This document shows positions 21,601 to 30,342 of a stretch of 64,000 nt of DNA, piece by piece (position 1 is the stretch's first letter; every line of letters starts with the position of its first letter). The notes under the pieces were generated by a model. That model was not told the DNA's origin, made no database searches, and was given only the letters and a program-made list of their open reading frames with translations. Origin of the DNA: Aplysia californica (lineage: Eukaryota > Mollusca > Gastropoda > Aplysiida > Aplysiidae). Position numbers and translations under genes: made by a program. The stretch covers positions 1,725,481-1,789,480 of the forward strand of contig NW_004797279.1 of NCBI RefSeq assembly GCF_000002075.1, in the 5' to 3' direction.

Positions 21601-24600
21601 TGTGGCAAGTGAATTGATCATTGAAAATTAAAAAAACAACAACTTTGTATTCTGGATTATTGTATTCTTAGAATGTATGTTAGGTGATGCTCCTATGTAA
21701 ACAAGATTTCCGGACAGGTGAATAAATGTAATCTTTTCTTTTTTACTTCTCATCTTACCATTTCAGTATGTTCATGAGTGGAAATATGAGATTTAGTTAA
21801 AAACAAAGTTTGTAATAATATATCACCAGAGCAAGCAGAAAATGGCAGCTGTGATTTGCAGGAAGATGCAGCTGACAATGACCAGTCAATTGATACATCT
21901 TCAGGAAAGAAAAAGAAGTTCAGATGGGGAGCAACAATCACTGCTATTCTCGAAAAGAAGGGAGAAATGCCATTGAAAAAGTTGCGCAGAAAGGTGTGTC
22001 TTGTCTTTTTGTTTGCACAGTTTACATGTATTTAAAAAAATATGTATCAAGTTAATGTTCTATATTTACATTGACTATGAAATAATGAACTTTTGAGAGA
22101 ATGCTTGTTGTTGGTTCCACTGGCATTTCTAATATCAAAATGGATGATTGCAGTTTCTTTTTGATTGTTCTTGACCCTAGTGTCTTCATAAACTCACGTT
22201 TTTAGCTAAAATTATGCCTTCAGGCAGCGGGAGCGTCTACCCAAAATTTAGTTACGCCAAAAAGTTTACTCAAAAGCGGTTTCTACAAGTAGAATGGTTA
22301 GTGGACAGCTTTCACACAAGAACATAAAGTTATTTAAATGGATGATCTATGGTGTCAACCATCTGTCTTTTAGGACTTTAATTCAATTGAGGTGAAGAAC
22401 TTGATCCAAGTGGCACTTTGTGACTGAAACTTTTAGAAACTTATAAAGGCTGCAGCTATTTTGTTTTTCAATATTTTCATCTTTCTTTTATCTAGTACTA
22501 GCAATATGTACAGTCAAACCTCGTTGTACGCACCCCCCCCCCCCCAACTCCGTTGTACCGCCACGTGTTGCCAGTATACGAAAAAATCTCTCATATGAAC
22601 ATAGTATTTTGTGCCTTTACACTGCCATCCGCCAACTGTCTCAGTTGTATGGTCCTTATTAAACTACTGTAAATTTACCCTGTTTTACCACCAGTGAACT
22701 GGCCATTAGAAGTACACAGTACACACAAGGCTACACACGGTGCACGGCACATCCACTAGGTGATAGCTTGACAATCTTAACACACAAATCTCTACGAGCT
22801 AGGTCTAGGTCTCGATCTAATGCTTTTCGCTGATTTGCTCCATCTCTGCCCATCCCATCTCCCCACCCTTGTCTTGTAGATTTCAGGCAATATAATGGAT
22901 GAATCTAAAGGGATGTAGGGTGTCACCAACGAACTCAATACAATGTGTAATGTAGAAGAGTACAATAAAAAAAACCCATAACTTTGCAATTCAGCATCAA
23001 ATTTCTCTCCCCGTGTGAATCCGACTAAATTTAATACGCTGATTATGAAAATGCTATTATTTTGAGGCCTTGGTCAATATATAAAAAAAAATGGAATTAA
23101 ATTTATAAGTTGCCTGGAGAAACTTTAAAGAAACCTCGCCATCTTGTCCTCCCCTCCAACCTCTGGCAAAATATCTGGCGTCGCCAGTTATAAGCGCAAA
23201 ACTTATAGGCTGGTGAATGCCCATGGGGCTTTTATTTAGTGGACTTGCACTCAAGTCTAAATGACATGGGAGAGAACTCGTTTTATAAATGTGTGTGATT
23301 GAGGTGATGTGATGTATGGTTGTATGTATGTATGTATGTCTGATGTATGTATGTAGGTAGGTGGGTGGGTGGGTGAGTAGGTAGGTAGGTAGGTAGGGAG
23401 GGAGGGTAGGTAGGTAGGTAGGTAGGTAGGTAGGTATGCATTCATGCATGCATGCATGCATTGAAAGAGATTGTACATGATTTAATTTTTAGGCATTAGA
23501 AAAGTACTTTTTAAGACCTTGCAAATTTTTGTTCAACCATTATTAATTCAATTTAAACCCACCTGTTGCCTGCTGCTGACTGACTGGTGCTAACAAAAGG
23601 ATAAATAGACATACATTAAGTTTCAGTTTTTACATACGAATAAAGGAGCATGTTGAGTAGTCAATGCCAATTTGTAAAGTTTGGCCATTTGTTATTTCAC
23701 TTTTACTCTCTTTTCTAATATTAGATGTCCTTTGGTTGAGTTTTATGAAATGATTTGTAAAGACCACTAGCCCTTTGAGCCCTGACCTTCTGACACTACT
23801 GTGCCCTTCAGCCTGAGCTCCTGAGAGATATTACTAACATTTATATGATCGCGAGAATCACATTCCATATCCCACTCAGGGTAATAATAATAATAATAAT
23901 AATAATAGATACATTTGTATAGCGCATATCCCCGCTCAACAGCAGGCTCTATGCGCTTCACACTAGTCCTTGTCATTACCAGTATCTAATTCAGAAAGAT
24001 CTTTAAAATAATCAACAATGTCTTGTTTAGTAAACGCTCACTGCTGTACCAGTGGCTAGGCATACGGGCATTAAAATCAGCATATCGTGATGTGGCAACC
24101 TGTAATGTGTGCGTTTAAGTGAGAATTTGTTTTGCTGTTCTGCTGTATAAGAAGTACAGTAATTGTGATATATGCTATGAACCGTATTTTCCTTATTTTC
24201 TTTTATCTTTTTTTTTGAGAATGTATTTTGCTCTCCTTTCAGAGCCAGCCACATTTGTTTATCATTTCTTTTGCTTGCTTGTCTCTATTTTTTATGGCAC
24301 AGCACTCAATATCTTAGACAGATAGACTCTTATCAAAGACAGTCTGCTGTATCGTAGTTTTGTCAGTTTTGAAAATACTCTGACTAAAGTTTAATTGATG
24401 TCAAGATGGCACCTTAAATACATCAATTTAATCTTTGAAAATTTTCTTCTCAGTTTCTAAATTCTGAGCTTCTTTTTAACGGAGTTAGGTGACAAAACAA
24501 AAAAAGAATATTTTCACCAGAAATCAGTGTTCAGAGTTGAATTTACTGGAGGGTCCTCTGTTTAAATGAGTAAATGGGTTGGCTGCGACAGCAGAGATAT

Positions 24601-24822
24601 CAGCAGAAATATCAGGAACTCATATGTATGATCTTACTCATGAGAACACCTAAAGTTCCTCACTATTTGAATATTTTCACTTTCTGTCAACAGGTGCTGA
24701 GTGAATTTTCTGCCCAGGACGCTGCTAATTACAATGAAGAGAATCTGACTGCCAAATTCAATAAAAAGATCAACAAGATGCCAGGAGTCAGTGTGCTGAA
24801 GGAAAGAGTAAAACTAAAATGA
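9685..24822 (+). CDS. LYAR: Cell growth-regulating nucleolar protein (LYAR), complete, 7 coding exons
   Basis: Coding exons are 9685-9806, 12560-12674, 14852-14959, 19492-19575, 20844-21255, 21830-21993 and 24694-24822. All are bounded by GT-AG, phases agree, and together they make 377 codons plus stop; the human protein is about 380. The N-terminus (MVFFTCNACSEALKK) has the paired Cys/His zinc-binding motifs of the LYAR finger, followed by FLKNSLRV and QVWDLL as in human LYAR. Exon 5 is a long, highly charged Lys/Glu stretch (KREKKEERQKK), expected to be disordered and nucleolar-targeting. The last two exons carry the conserved C-terminal domain (FRWGATITAILEKKG, FNKKINK, LKERVKLK). LYAR is a nucleolar nucleic-acid-binding protein linked to pre-rRNA processing and growth control. 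The start has A at -3 and G at +4. Identification is from remembered family sequence; I judge it very secure. Confidence 0.96.
10434..11393 (+). mobile_element. LINE 3' fragment: RNase H domain and C-terminal zinc knuckle
   Basis: Coding pieces read FWTDGSAKHGTEYGGS, AGWYCSSYRAMLVALDTA, YTDSRSAVIRLS and QWIPGHAGLAGNEEVD, the RNase H region of I/Jockey-group LINEs. After it come PPCRTCKEEDETIDHVFLKC (C-x2-C...H-x4-C knuckle) and a stop at 11358-11360. The usual Glu of SYRAE is Met here, and there is a stop after the first RNase H part (about 10710), so the copy is dead. The 3' end is a short GA-rich tail without poly(A). The same 3' end recurs at 63641-63766. It lies in LYAR intron 1, sense to the gene. 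Confidence 0.85.
11575..11775 (+). mobile_element. tRNA-derived SINE, 5' part
   Basis: TGGCGTCGGTAGTCTAATGG supplies a box A-like start, and GAGTTCGGGGGTTCGAGCC a box B. The following TGTCCTTGGGAAAGGTATTT body matches the complete minus-strand copy at 33605-33954. It diverges before the GCGCTATACAAAT tail seen there. In LYAR intron 1. Confidence 0.75.
11795..12110 (+). mobile_element. Degraded LINE reverse transcriptase fragment
   Basis: VYIVFIDLAKAFDHVS at about 11831-11880 is the conserved FxDLxKAFD block of LINE reverse transcriptase. Frame-broken pieces follow that resemble the LL...FH.N...V region (ESSKDMTLLFGAPSTEFISY). Several stops and shifts make it an old remnant. It may belong to a different LINE family from the fragment just upstream. 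Confidence 0.6.
13881..14683. repeat. Large palindrome with tRNA-like head in each arm
   Basis: The left arm (about 13881-14171) and right arm (about 14389-14683) are inverted copies, about 94% alike by eye, around a spacer of about 217 bases. Each arm holds TGGTGGAGTGGTTAGTGCGC (box A-like), GTCCAGGTTCGAGCCTCGGT (box B-like), and a perfect TGACGTCA octamer about 100 bases upstream of the head. It lies in LYAR intron 2, so the pre-mRNA could fold into a hairpin of about 290 bp. It could be a foldback element or an inverted duplication of one SINE-bearing segment. Open frames crossing it are non-coding. Confidence 0.8.
15409..16652 (-). mobile_element. 5'-truncated LINE end inserted in the preceding element
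   Basis: The LINE parts are 15409-15530 and 16405-16652. Read on the minus strand they give one open frame of just over 100 codons containing HLQTQHIHLNSYLNRIRKD and CLLCNCQDETVSHHLFSC (C-x2-C...H-x4-C knuckle). It then reads CKFFVISTVQRARTQMA, a typical LINE C-terminus, interrupted only by the hAT-like insertion at 15531-16404. Imperfect direct repeats GTCACTCCCTCT (15397-15408) and GTCACTCTCTCG (16653-16664) are its target duplication. The uninterrupted site is visible in copy 2 near 42100-42125. Confidence 0.8.
15531..16404. mobile_element. hAT-like MITE with CCCGATTTT subterminal repeats
   Basis: The inverted ends CAGACCTGCCACTC are flanked by GTATAAAG (8 bp; the first G of the right copy overlaps the element end). 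Starting with CAG and having an 8-bp duplication is typical of hAT elements. Both ends carry repeated TCCCGATTTT or TCCTGATTTT words. At 874 bp and without a transposase frame it is non-autonomous. It splits the LINE reading frame between GNTL and YSDK, so it is the youngest of three nested layers. Confidence 0.8.
17699..19298 (-). mobile_element. Tc1-type DNA transposon, full length, transposase inactivated
   Basis: 27-bp perfect inverted repeats (AACTCGCACAAAAAAGTTAA...) lie at 17699-17725 and 19272-19298, between TA duplications at 17697-17698 and 19299-19300. The minus-strand transposase starts near 18955. It shows an N-terminal helix-turn-helix region (LGVSPSLIWRLQERWR, GRPRLTKDRIDRFI), VVFSDESRFNL (first Asp), VLQDDNATLHRARIV (second Asp) and CSPDLNPIENIWD (Asp-Glu end), so DD34E. 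One frameshift near 18520-18545 (after HRAARLAW) and one in-frame TGA at about 18354 where Trp is expected break it. Intact ends suggest a fairly recent insertion. In LYAR intron 3, antisense to the gene. Confidence 0.92.
20208..20520 (-). mobile_element. Mariner-like transposase N-terminal fragment
   Basis: The minus-strand frame reads RKNAEIIRKLIRDDRRLKIHD, then IAEILDLS and RCRKVSA. This matches the second helix-turn-helix of mariner-family transposases (ENVEKIRELIRKDRR... style). An upstream piece in another frame resembles the LKxxYGE...WxxxFKEG start. At least one frameshift is needed, no catalytic domain follows and no inverted repeats were found, so it is an old truncated copy in LYAR intron 4. 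Confidence 0.55.
22512..22575 (+). mobile_element. Possible end of a pogo/Tigger-type MITE
   Basis: TA followed by CAGTCAAACCTCGTTGTACG is the style of start used by CAGTNRAACCTCG elements. A C-run follows at about 22532-22544. I could not find the inverse end downstream, so the extent is unknown. Confidence 0.3.
23311..23462. repeat. Compound GTAT/GTGG/GTAG/GCAT tetranucleotide microsatellite
   Basis: Successive blocks of GTAT, GTGG, GTAG, GGGA, GTAG and GCAT units cover about 150 bases in the last LYAR intron. Open frames here are repeat artefacts. Confidence 0.95.
23881..23965 (-). mobile_element. SINE 3' tail fragment
   Basis: On the minus strand, GAAGCGCATAGAGCCTGCTG followed by GCGCTATACAAATGTATC and an (ATT)n run. 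This is the tail of the tRNA-derived SINE seen complete at 33605-33954. Confidence 0.75.
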
Positions 24823-24900
24823 TTATTTTTAGATTTGTAGTGCTTTGTTGAAATTGGGATGTTGAATGAAGAAGAAATAAAATCTCTAAAACAATATTTT
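24823..24900 (+). terminator. LYAR 3' UTR with polyadenylation signal
   Basis: A canonical AATAAA hexamer lies at 24876-24881, about 55 bases after the LYAR stop codon, followed by a T-rich stretch from about 24898. This gives a very short 3' UTR. The cleavage site itself cannot be seen. Confidence 0.6.
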
Positions 24901-25046
24901 TCCTTTTTTTGTAGTATTTTATTTAATCTTACCATGTCCTTCTGCAAACCCTAGGTTCTATTCCCATTTTGTTTGAATTAACTTAGTGCTTTTACAAGCT
25001 ACTTCTGAAAAACTTAGTAAAATATAGAAATATTACAACAGTGACA
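24901..25046. other. Intergenic DNA downstream of LYAR
   Basis: Short AT-rich stretch between the LYAR 3' end and the next element. Nothing else seen. Confidence 0.5.
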
Positions 25047-25655
25047 CAGTGGAACTCGGATTCAATGAAGTCGACGGGCCTGACCTTCGATTTAGTTGAA
25101 TCTGAGTGTTTGTATAGATAACAAACATGAGGTTTTTGTGTAGATAATTTCAGGCACCGAGCAAGTAATATTATCTATAACGTATTGTTTGCCGAACAAG
25201 TTATGTTGCATGCGGCAATGTTTGATTCCACAGTCCAGCACGCAATTCATTAAATAGATTTGTGTCAAGACTTATTTATCTTTGTGATACTGATTAGTAG
25301 CCGGGGAAAAAAATAGCTGATGAGTTTGTATCTCTAGCGACGTTCCATATGTGGGCCATTTGTACCCCATCTCCCCAGACATATGCACAGTCACACATGT
25401 GCTGGACGCTCGTTCGATCTCCGCTCACACTAAGACAAGTGTGCGTGCTAACAACACGTGTGTTGGTGTGAAAGGAGGTTGCTGATTTGTTGCAATAGGC
25501 AGTTCACTCTGCAAGCGACTTCGTTGAATCCGAGCTTGGTCATTTATGTGTTAGTTGAATCTGAGTTATTTTCATTGATTTTTATGAATTTAAAAAGAAA
25601 CAAGGGTGCAAACTCCTTAAGTTCAATCCAAGTTCGTTGGGAAGATCAAGATCCG
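25047..25655 (+). mobile_element. MITE with TTCAACGA-rich ends, copy B
   Basis: CAGTGGAACTCGGATTCAAT starts the copy. ATTCAATGAAG, TAGTTGAATCTGAG and TTCGTTGAATCCGAG words recur in both halves. It is the inverted counterpart of 8717-9476, with the interior diverged and shorter. The right border is approximate. Confidence 0.55.
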
Positions 25656-25909
25656 AACCTTTTCATTCCAAGAATTACGGCTAGATAAGTGAAGATCTGT
25701 TCAACAGTTCAAGGTTAAGTTAAAGAGGCGTACATTGACGTAAAAATTGTCATTTTTAGATGGGGAAAAGGTTAGATGGTGAGTAGAGGGATAGTAAAAA
25801 AAAAGTTGGACCTACCAGTGGGGATCCCCAACCACCTGCAAGAACCATTTTCGAAAAGGGTGCAAGCCTCCGGTAGGCCTACAAACAAATCTCAGCAAAG
25901 TTAAAGTCA

Positions 25910-26078
25910 CTGTCCCCATGGTTTTATGCGCCTTGCATAATTCAATCATTTTTTGCATAATTTCTGATTATTTTCCTTTATCATTCTTTGTTAAAACTAA
26001 CAGAATCGCTTAATTTCACATTTTTGGGCTCAGTTTGCATAATTTCAGAATTTTTCTTGCATAAAACAACGGGGACAG
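25910..26078. mobile_element. 169-bp MITE
   Basis: CTGTCCCCATGGTTTTATGC at the left and the inverse of CTGTCCCCGTTGTTTTATGC at the right form 20-base ends with two mismatches around an AT-rich core that repeats TTGCATAATT. No coding capacity, and the target duplication is unclear. Confidence 0.6.
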
Positions 26079-26235
26079 AAGTTGGGATGCCATCATCATG
26101 CTAATAACTAGGAGTAATTCTTTCTAACAATAGATTTTTAAAGATGTTTTGTTTATCAAAACTCATTTTTCCAAACATATCATGCTGTATTTGTGCAACT
26201 ATGTTTTTGTTTTGTTTTTTCTCTTTATTATAAAG

Positions 26236-26372
26236 AGAAGCACATCGACTCGATACTCAATAGTGGTCATTTAGTGCTGAGAAAAACGTAAGACAGACAG
26301 ACAGAAACAGCAGAGGGAAAGTAAAGTGAAGAAGTAGGACCTACCAGTGGCACCTTCCTTCCGCCCACAATT
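26236..26372 (+). repeat. Dispersed repeat with AGAAGCACATCGA start
   Basis: GAAGCACATCGACTCGATAC followed by GAGGGAAAGTAAAGTGAAGA and GGACCTACCAGTGGCA. Related segments occur at about 55421-55550 and, more weakly, at 46186-46265 and 25780-25840. Class unknown. Confidence 0.5.
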
Positions 26373-27064
26373 ATTTACGTATTTTGCTAGGATGGCATGG
26401 GCTGTTTGGGTCCATCACAAATGTTAAAATAATACAATTTGTAAGTGACACAATGTTCCAAGTTAATTTCCACATCATGAGAGCACAAATCTTGATCTGG
26501 TACACTAAATGTTCGTACTGTAACCGCATACAGTATAAAGTATGCACTTTTATAGTTATACTGTTATAGATTAAAAGAAGACTGACATCCATATTTTTTG
26601 TGCATTATCAGCATTTTCATATGCCATCTTTTCAGTTCAAGACGAAAACATTTTTGTGCAATGAGAAATTTACCTCATTTTCAACTGCATATTTTTGTAA
26701 AATATTATGGACTCCGTGGTGTTACTTTCCAGTTCAACTTGCTCATTTCTCATTTTCATGAAAATGTCAGGACCTTAAATCAGTTTATGAAAATGCCATC
26801 AAAATGTTGGTAATCTGAATTGTGCTCCTTGGCTCAGTGGCTAGCTCTTAGTTGATGGGCTCTGTAAATCTTTGAACAAGTGTTTACGGGGATGTCTATA
26901 GCGCAAATACAATTTCGTATTCTGTGAGTACAAGTGGGCTCTCGTGGTCTGGAGGTTATAATGTTCGCTTCTCATTCAATAGGTCCTTGCTTCGCATACT
27001 GACCGCAACAGAAAATGTTCTTCTTTAAAATAAACATTTTCTCCTTTCCTCCTTTCTAAAATCA

Positions 27065-27330
27065 TGTTCTGTCGTCTGCTTTTATCTTCACTTTCTGCCC
27101 CACCCCATGCCCCCTCCTCAGTCCTCTGGGCTCCTGACTCTTTCTACTGCTACTCCTTGGCTCCTTCATATTGGTGTCTTTACTTTCAGCCACACCCCTG
27201 ATCTTAGGGTGGGTAAGATCGAACTCCTCCTTGCTTTCTCGGTTAAAAGTAAGCTTTGGCCACCACCTGGGCAAAATTAAATTCATTCTTACCAAACTGA
27301 ATATGCCTAATGAATGTGTCCCCCACACTC
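27065..27330 (-). repeat. Dispersed repeat, TTTTRCGGCRCTC family, copy 3 (tail portion)
   Basis: The reverse complement runs through a CCCAGGTGGTGGCCAAAGCT-like block and ends in the AAAGTGAAGATAAAAGCAGA tail shared with 2158-2310 and 6690-6865. It lies just beyond the likely DCTN1 polyadenylation site. Confidence 0.65.
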
Positions 27331-27414
27331 ATGTGACCGTACGCAGTTGCCAGCACCGTAGTAAAACACCCACAAAAAACAAATATTTTTTTTTAGTACA
27401 ACAACACAACCAGA

Positions 27415-30342
27415 AGAGAAGCAAACATAAATCAATGTATTTATTGATTTCCTCACAAACCACCAGCAGAAAGAAATCAAAGCTCTTAAACAAGATAAAT
27501 TTTATGCAAAAGCATTTGAAAATGATAAATAGATTCCTTCCAGCACCTGCTAGCATATAACACAATTGTGACGCTATCTACTCTCTTCTTGAAAGTCATG
27601 AAACAACTTATCATAAATATAAGTCTTCAACACTTTTCAAAGAAATTGCAAAAGCTAGTAGAGCTAGGCTTAAACCTGGGATGGACAAAATGAACAGTCT
27701 ATTTTCAGGGGCACATTACTACCATAGTTTTTTCATAAACTTACAGTGCATGAAAAATGTGAAAGGATAAGATAAAACAACATACATTAAATACCTTCAA
27801 GTAGGCCTACATTCAAGATTATTAGTATCATAAATATGTTAATAGGTCAAATTATGAATTAATTTTTTCTACAATTCTATATTTCAAAGGTTATCCCCCC
27901 CCCCCCCCCAACCAAAACAATAACAAAAAACTCCCAACAAAACCAAATAGACAAAAGAGGCACTAAGCCTTTCCAATATTAAGTTAAACCTTATTTGGTT
28001 ATGTGCAACAGAGGATTCAGTAACCTTGGTCTTCTGCTTGTTTCGTAACTGTTACATTCTTTTAATGCAACTTCTAAAACCAGATTGACACAAAAATGAC
28101 TTGAAAAGAAACCTTAAACTTTGCACCTAAGTCAAAGACTGTAAGACAGAACTTAAAAGGGTACGAGAGTAGTAACAGGATTTTAAAAAAGTGATTGCAC
28201 TAAACCCCTTAGTAAAAAGAACTTGTCTACACATTAAACATAAGAACAACTAATGACCAACCCTTTCAAAACTGGACCATTCGTCATTTCTTTGGAAAAA
28301 CCATATTAAATGTTCTCATTTAGGTCTCTTATTTATCTCTTCTCCTCCTACCCCAACCAAACTTTTCATGAACTTGAATGAGTAAACAGGTGAAAAAAAA
28401 GGTAAGTGTTACCACTTGGAGAATTCATATTGTATAACATTTCTTTCCCAGCATAAGACTAATAAGAAACTTTTTAAATCTGCGAAATATAAGTACCGGT
28501 AAACTACAAATTTTCTCAAAATAAGACTTTCATTGTAACGAAAGGGCTAGTACCTGTAGAATGGCAAGACAATTGAACAAATACCAAGCTCTCAAAAAAT
28601 TCTCTCTTTAAGACTTCACACACAACAACACAAAGGGAAGGCGGTCACTCTTATACAGAACACAGGTAGAATTATCAGAAGAGAATGTTCACTCCATTTC
28701 TCCCAAATTACATCTTGACACCCCCCCCCCCCAAAATAAAATAAAAAATCACTTCCTGAAACAAGAAACATAGAACACAACAATAAAAACAGACAGGCCA
28801 GTTACACAACCTGATAAACTTCTGTGGTCAAATGAATAAGAAGTCATGAAACATCATCCAATTTCAAGTACATGCATGGTAATGCCGATTTTCTCCCTAC
28901 TCATGAGTCTTGATAAAAATAACCAACAGACCCTTCAGAAAACCCCGCCTGACAGTCTGCAACAGGAGTATAAAGTACTTGGCTTTGGGAACATGACGAA
29001 AAATCCCCAATTTTAGTAGACTTGTCGCTGAACCCACTTGTTACAGAAGTGTCCATGTAAATCTACAAAGAGTAGACATTTTGTAGGGCACAAAACAAGT
29101 ACCACAGCTGATCTAAAAGTAAAACCTACTTGCCATCGAAAAAGCACTTTCAATCCTGTGAAAAACTGTTCATGCAGGGAAACTGTAGTCCAAGGGAAAA
29201 TGAGATACAGTGGAATTAAATATGTGCTGTCTCAGTCTCTGTTTGACAAAACATCTATAGCCTCAAAGTGTTACAAACCGATTGTTTTTCATCTAAAAGT
29301 TGTAAAATATCAGGTCTCACTTTCTGCCAAGGAAATATTTTCACAAAAAATATTTCAATGCCACTCTAAACACATGATACGTCATGTCGAAGCAAAGTGC
29401 TCCCCCAACAGAAAAAAACTATTTTGACTCTGAAAGGAACCGATCCTGGACAAACCAGATGGATCTGGCTTCAACTTCAATTTCGCATACGTCTGTCAAG
29501 TTGGTCACTGACTGTGTGACAACAAAACACCCACTGGGTGACAATACAACTCCCAAATGAGTATTATGAGGAACATTTAGTTACATTTGACAGGTACAAT
29601 AAACAAAGGACAAATGACAGTACAATGACTGGCTCCGTATCACTAGCGAAAGAATACAACAATCACAGTTTGCAACCAACAAAAATTGTGCTGGAAATCA
29701 TACCAAAAAAAAAAACCCAACTAAAGGGGGACCAGGGTTGTTGATATAAGCGTAACAAATTTGTTCACAATGCACAATCTTGGCAGGGATAAGGTGAGTT
29801 AGTTTTTGTTTGTCAGCAGACTTGAAGAGAAACATATCACCATGAAAAGGGCTTTACTGTCTAGGGGAGAGAGAGAGAGATCCACACAGGAGAGGAGAGA
29901 GAAACACTGAGACAAAGCATATCCAATTGGCAGTGCAAAGGCACTGTCACAACAACATCAGATCAATTTTTGCTCTAAATCGACTACCATGCCCTCTAGG
30001 ACCATCAGAGACTACTTTTTTGTCAATCTTAACCAAAATGTGCACATACTCGGGCTTCCCAATAAACAGCATATTAATTTTCCTATTAATGATTTGCTTC
30101 ATTTATGGATATTTTTCTCATAGTAACATTTTTTCTCATTCAATCATGAAACTTTAACTTAAAGTAAACTAGATCCATTCTAGATAAGGCCTTTAATGAT
30201 GATGTGATTCTCTTCAAAGGGTTGGAAGCCAACTTTTTGTCAATGCTAACACAAACACATACAGAAAGAGGAAACACTACAGATACATTGGCAGGGAAAA
30301 AGCATTAAGTCATGAAAATATATAAACATAAATCCTACAAAA
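27415..30342 (-). other. Probable DCTN1 3' UTR
   Basis: About 2.9 kb follow the DCTN1 stop with no recognised coding sequence. The DNA is AT-rich, with a run of Cs on the + strand near 27895 and another near 28721. A minus-strand AATAAA lies at 27440-27445 and an ATTAAA variant near 28054-28059, either of which could end the transcript. No interspersed element was recognised between about 27440 and 30340, in contrast to the flanks, which suits a transcribed UTR. Confidence 0.4.

Noticed and set aside
23311-23462. CRISPR-like or minisatellite array
   Set aside because: Units are four bases long with no spacers, so it is a compound microsatellite in an animal intron.
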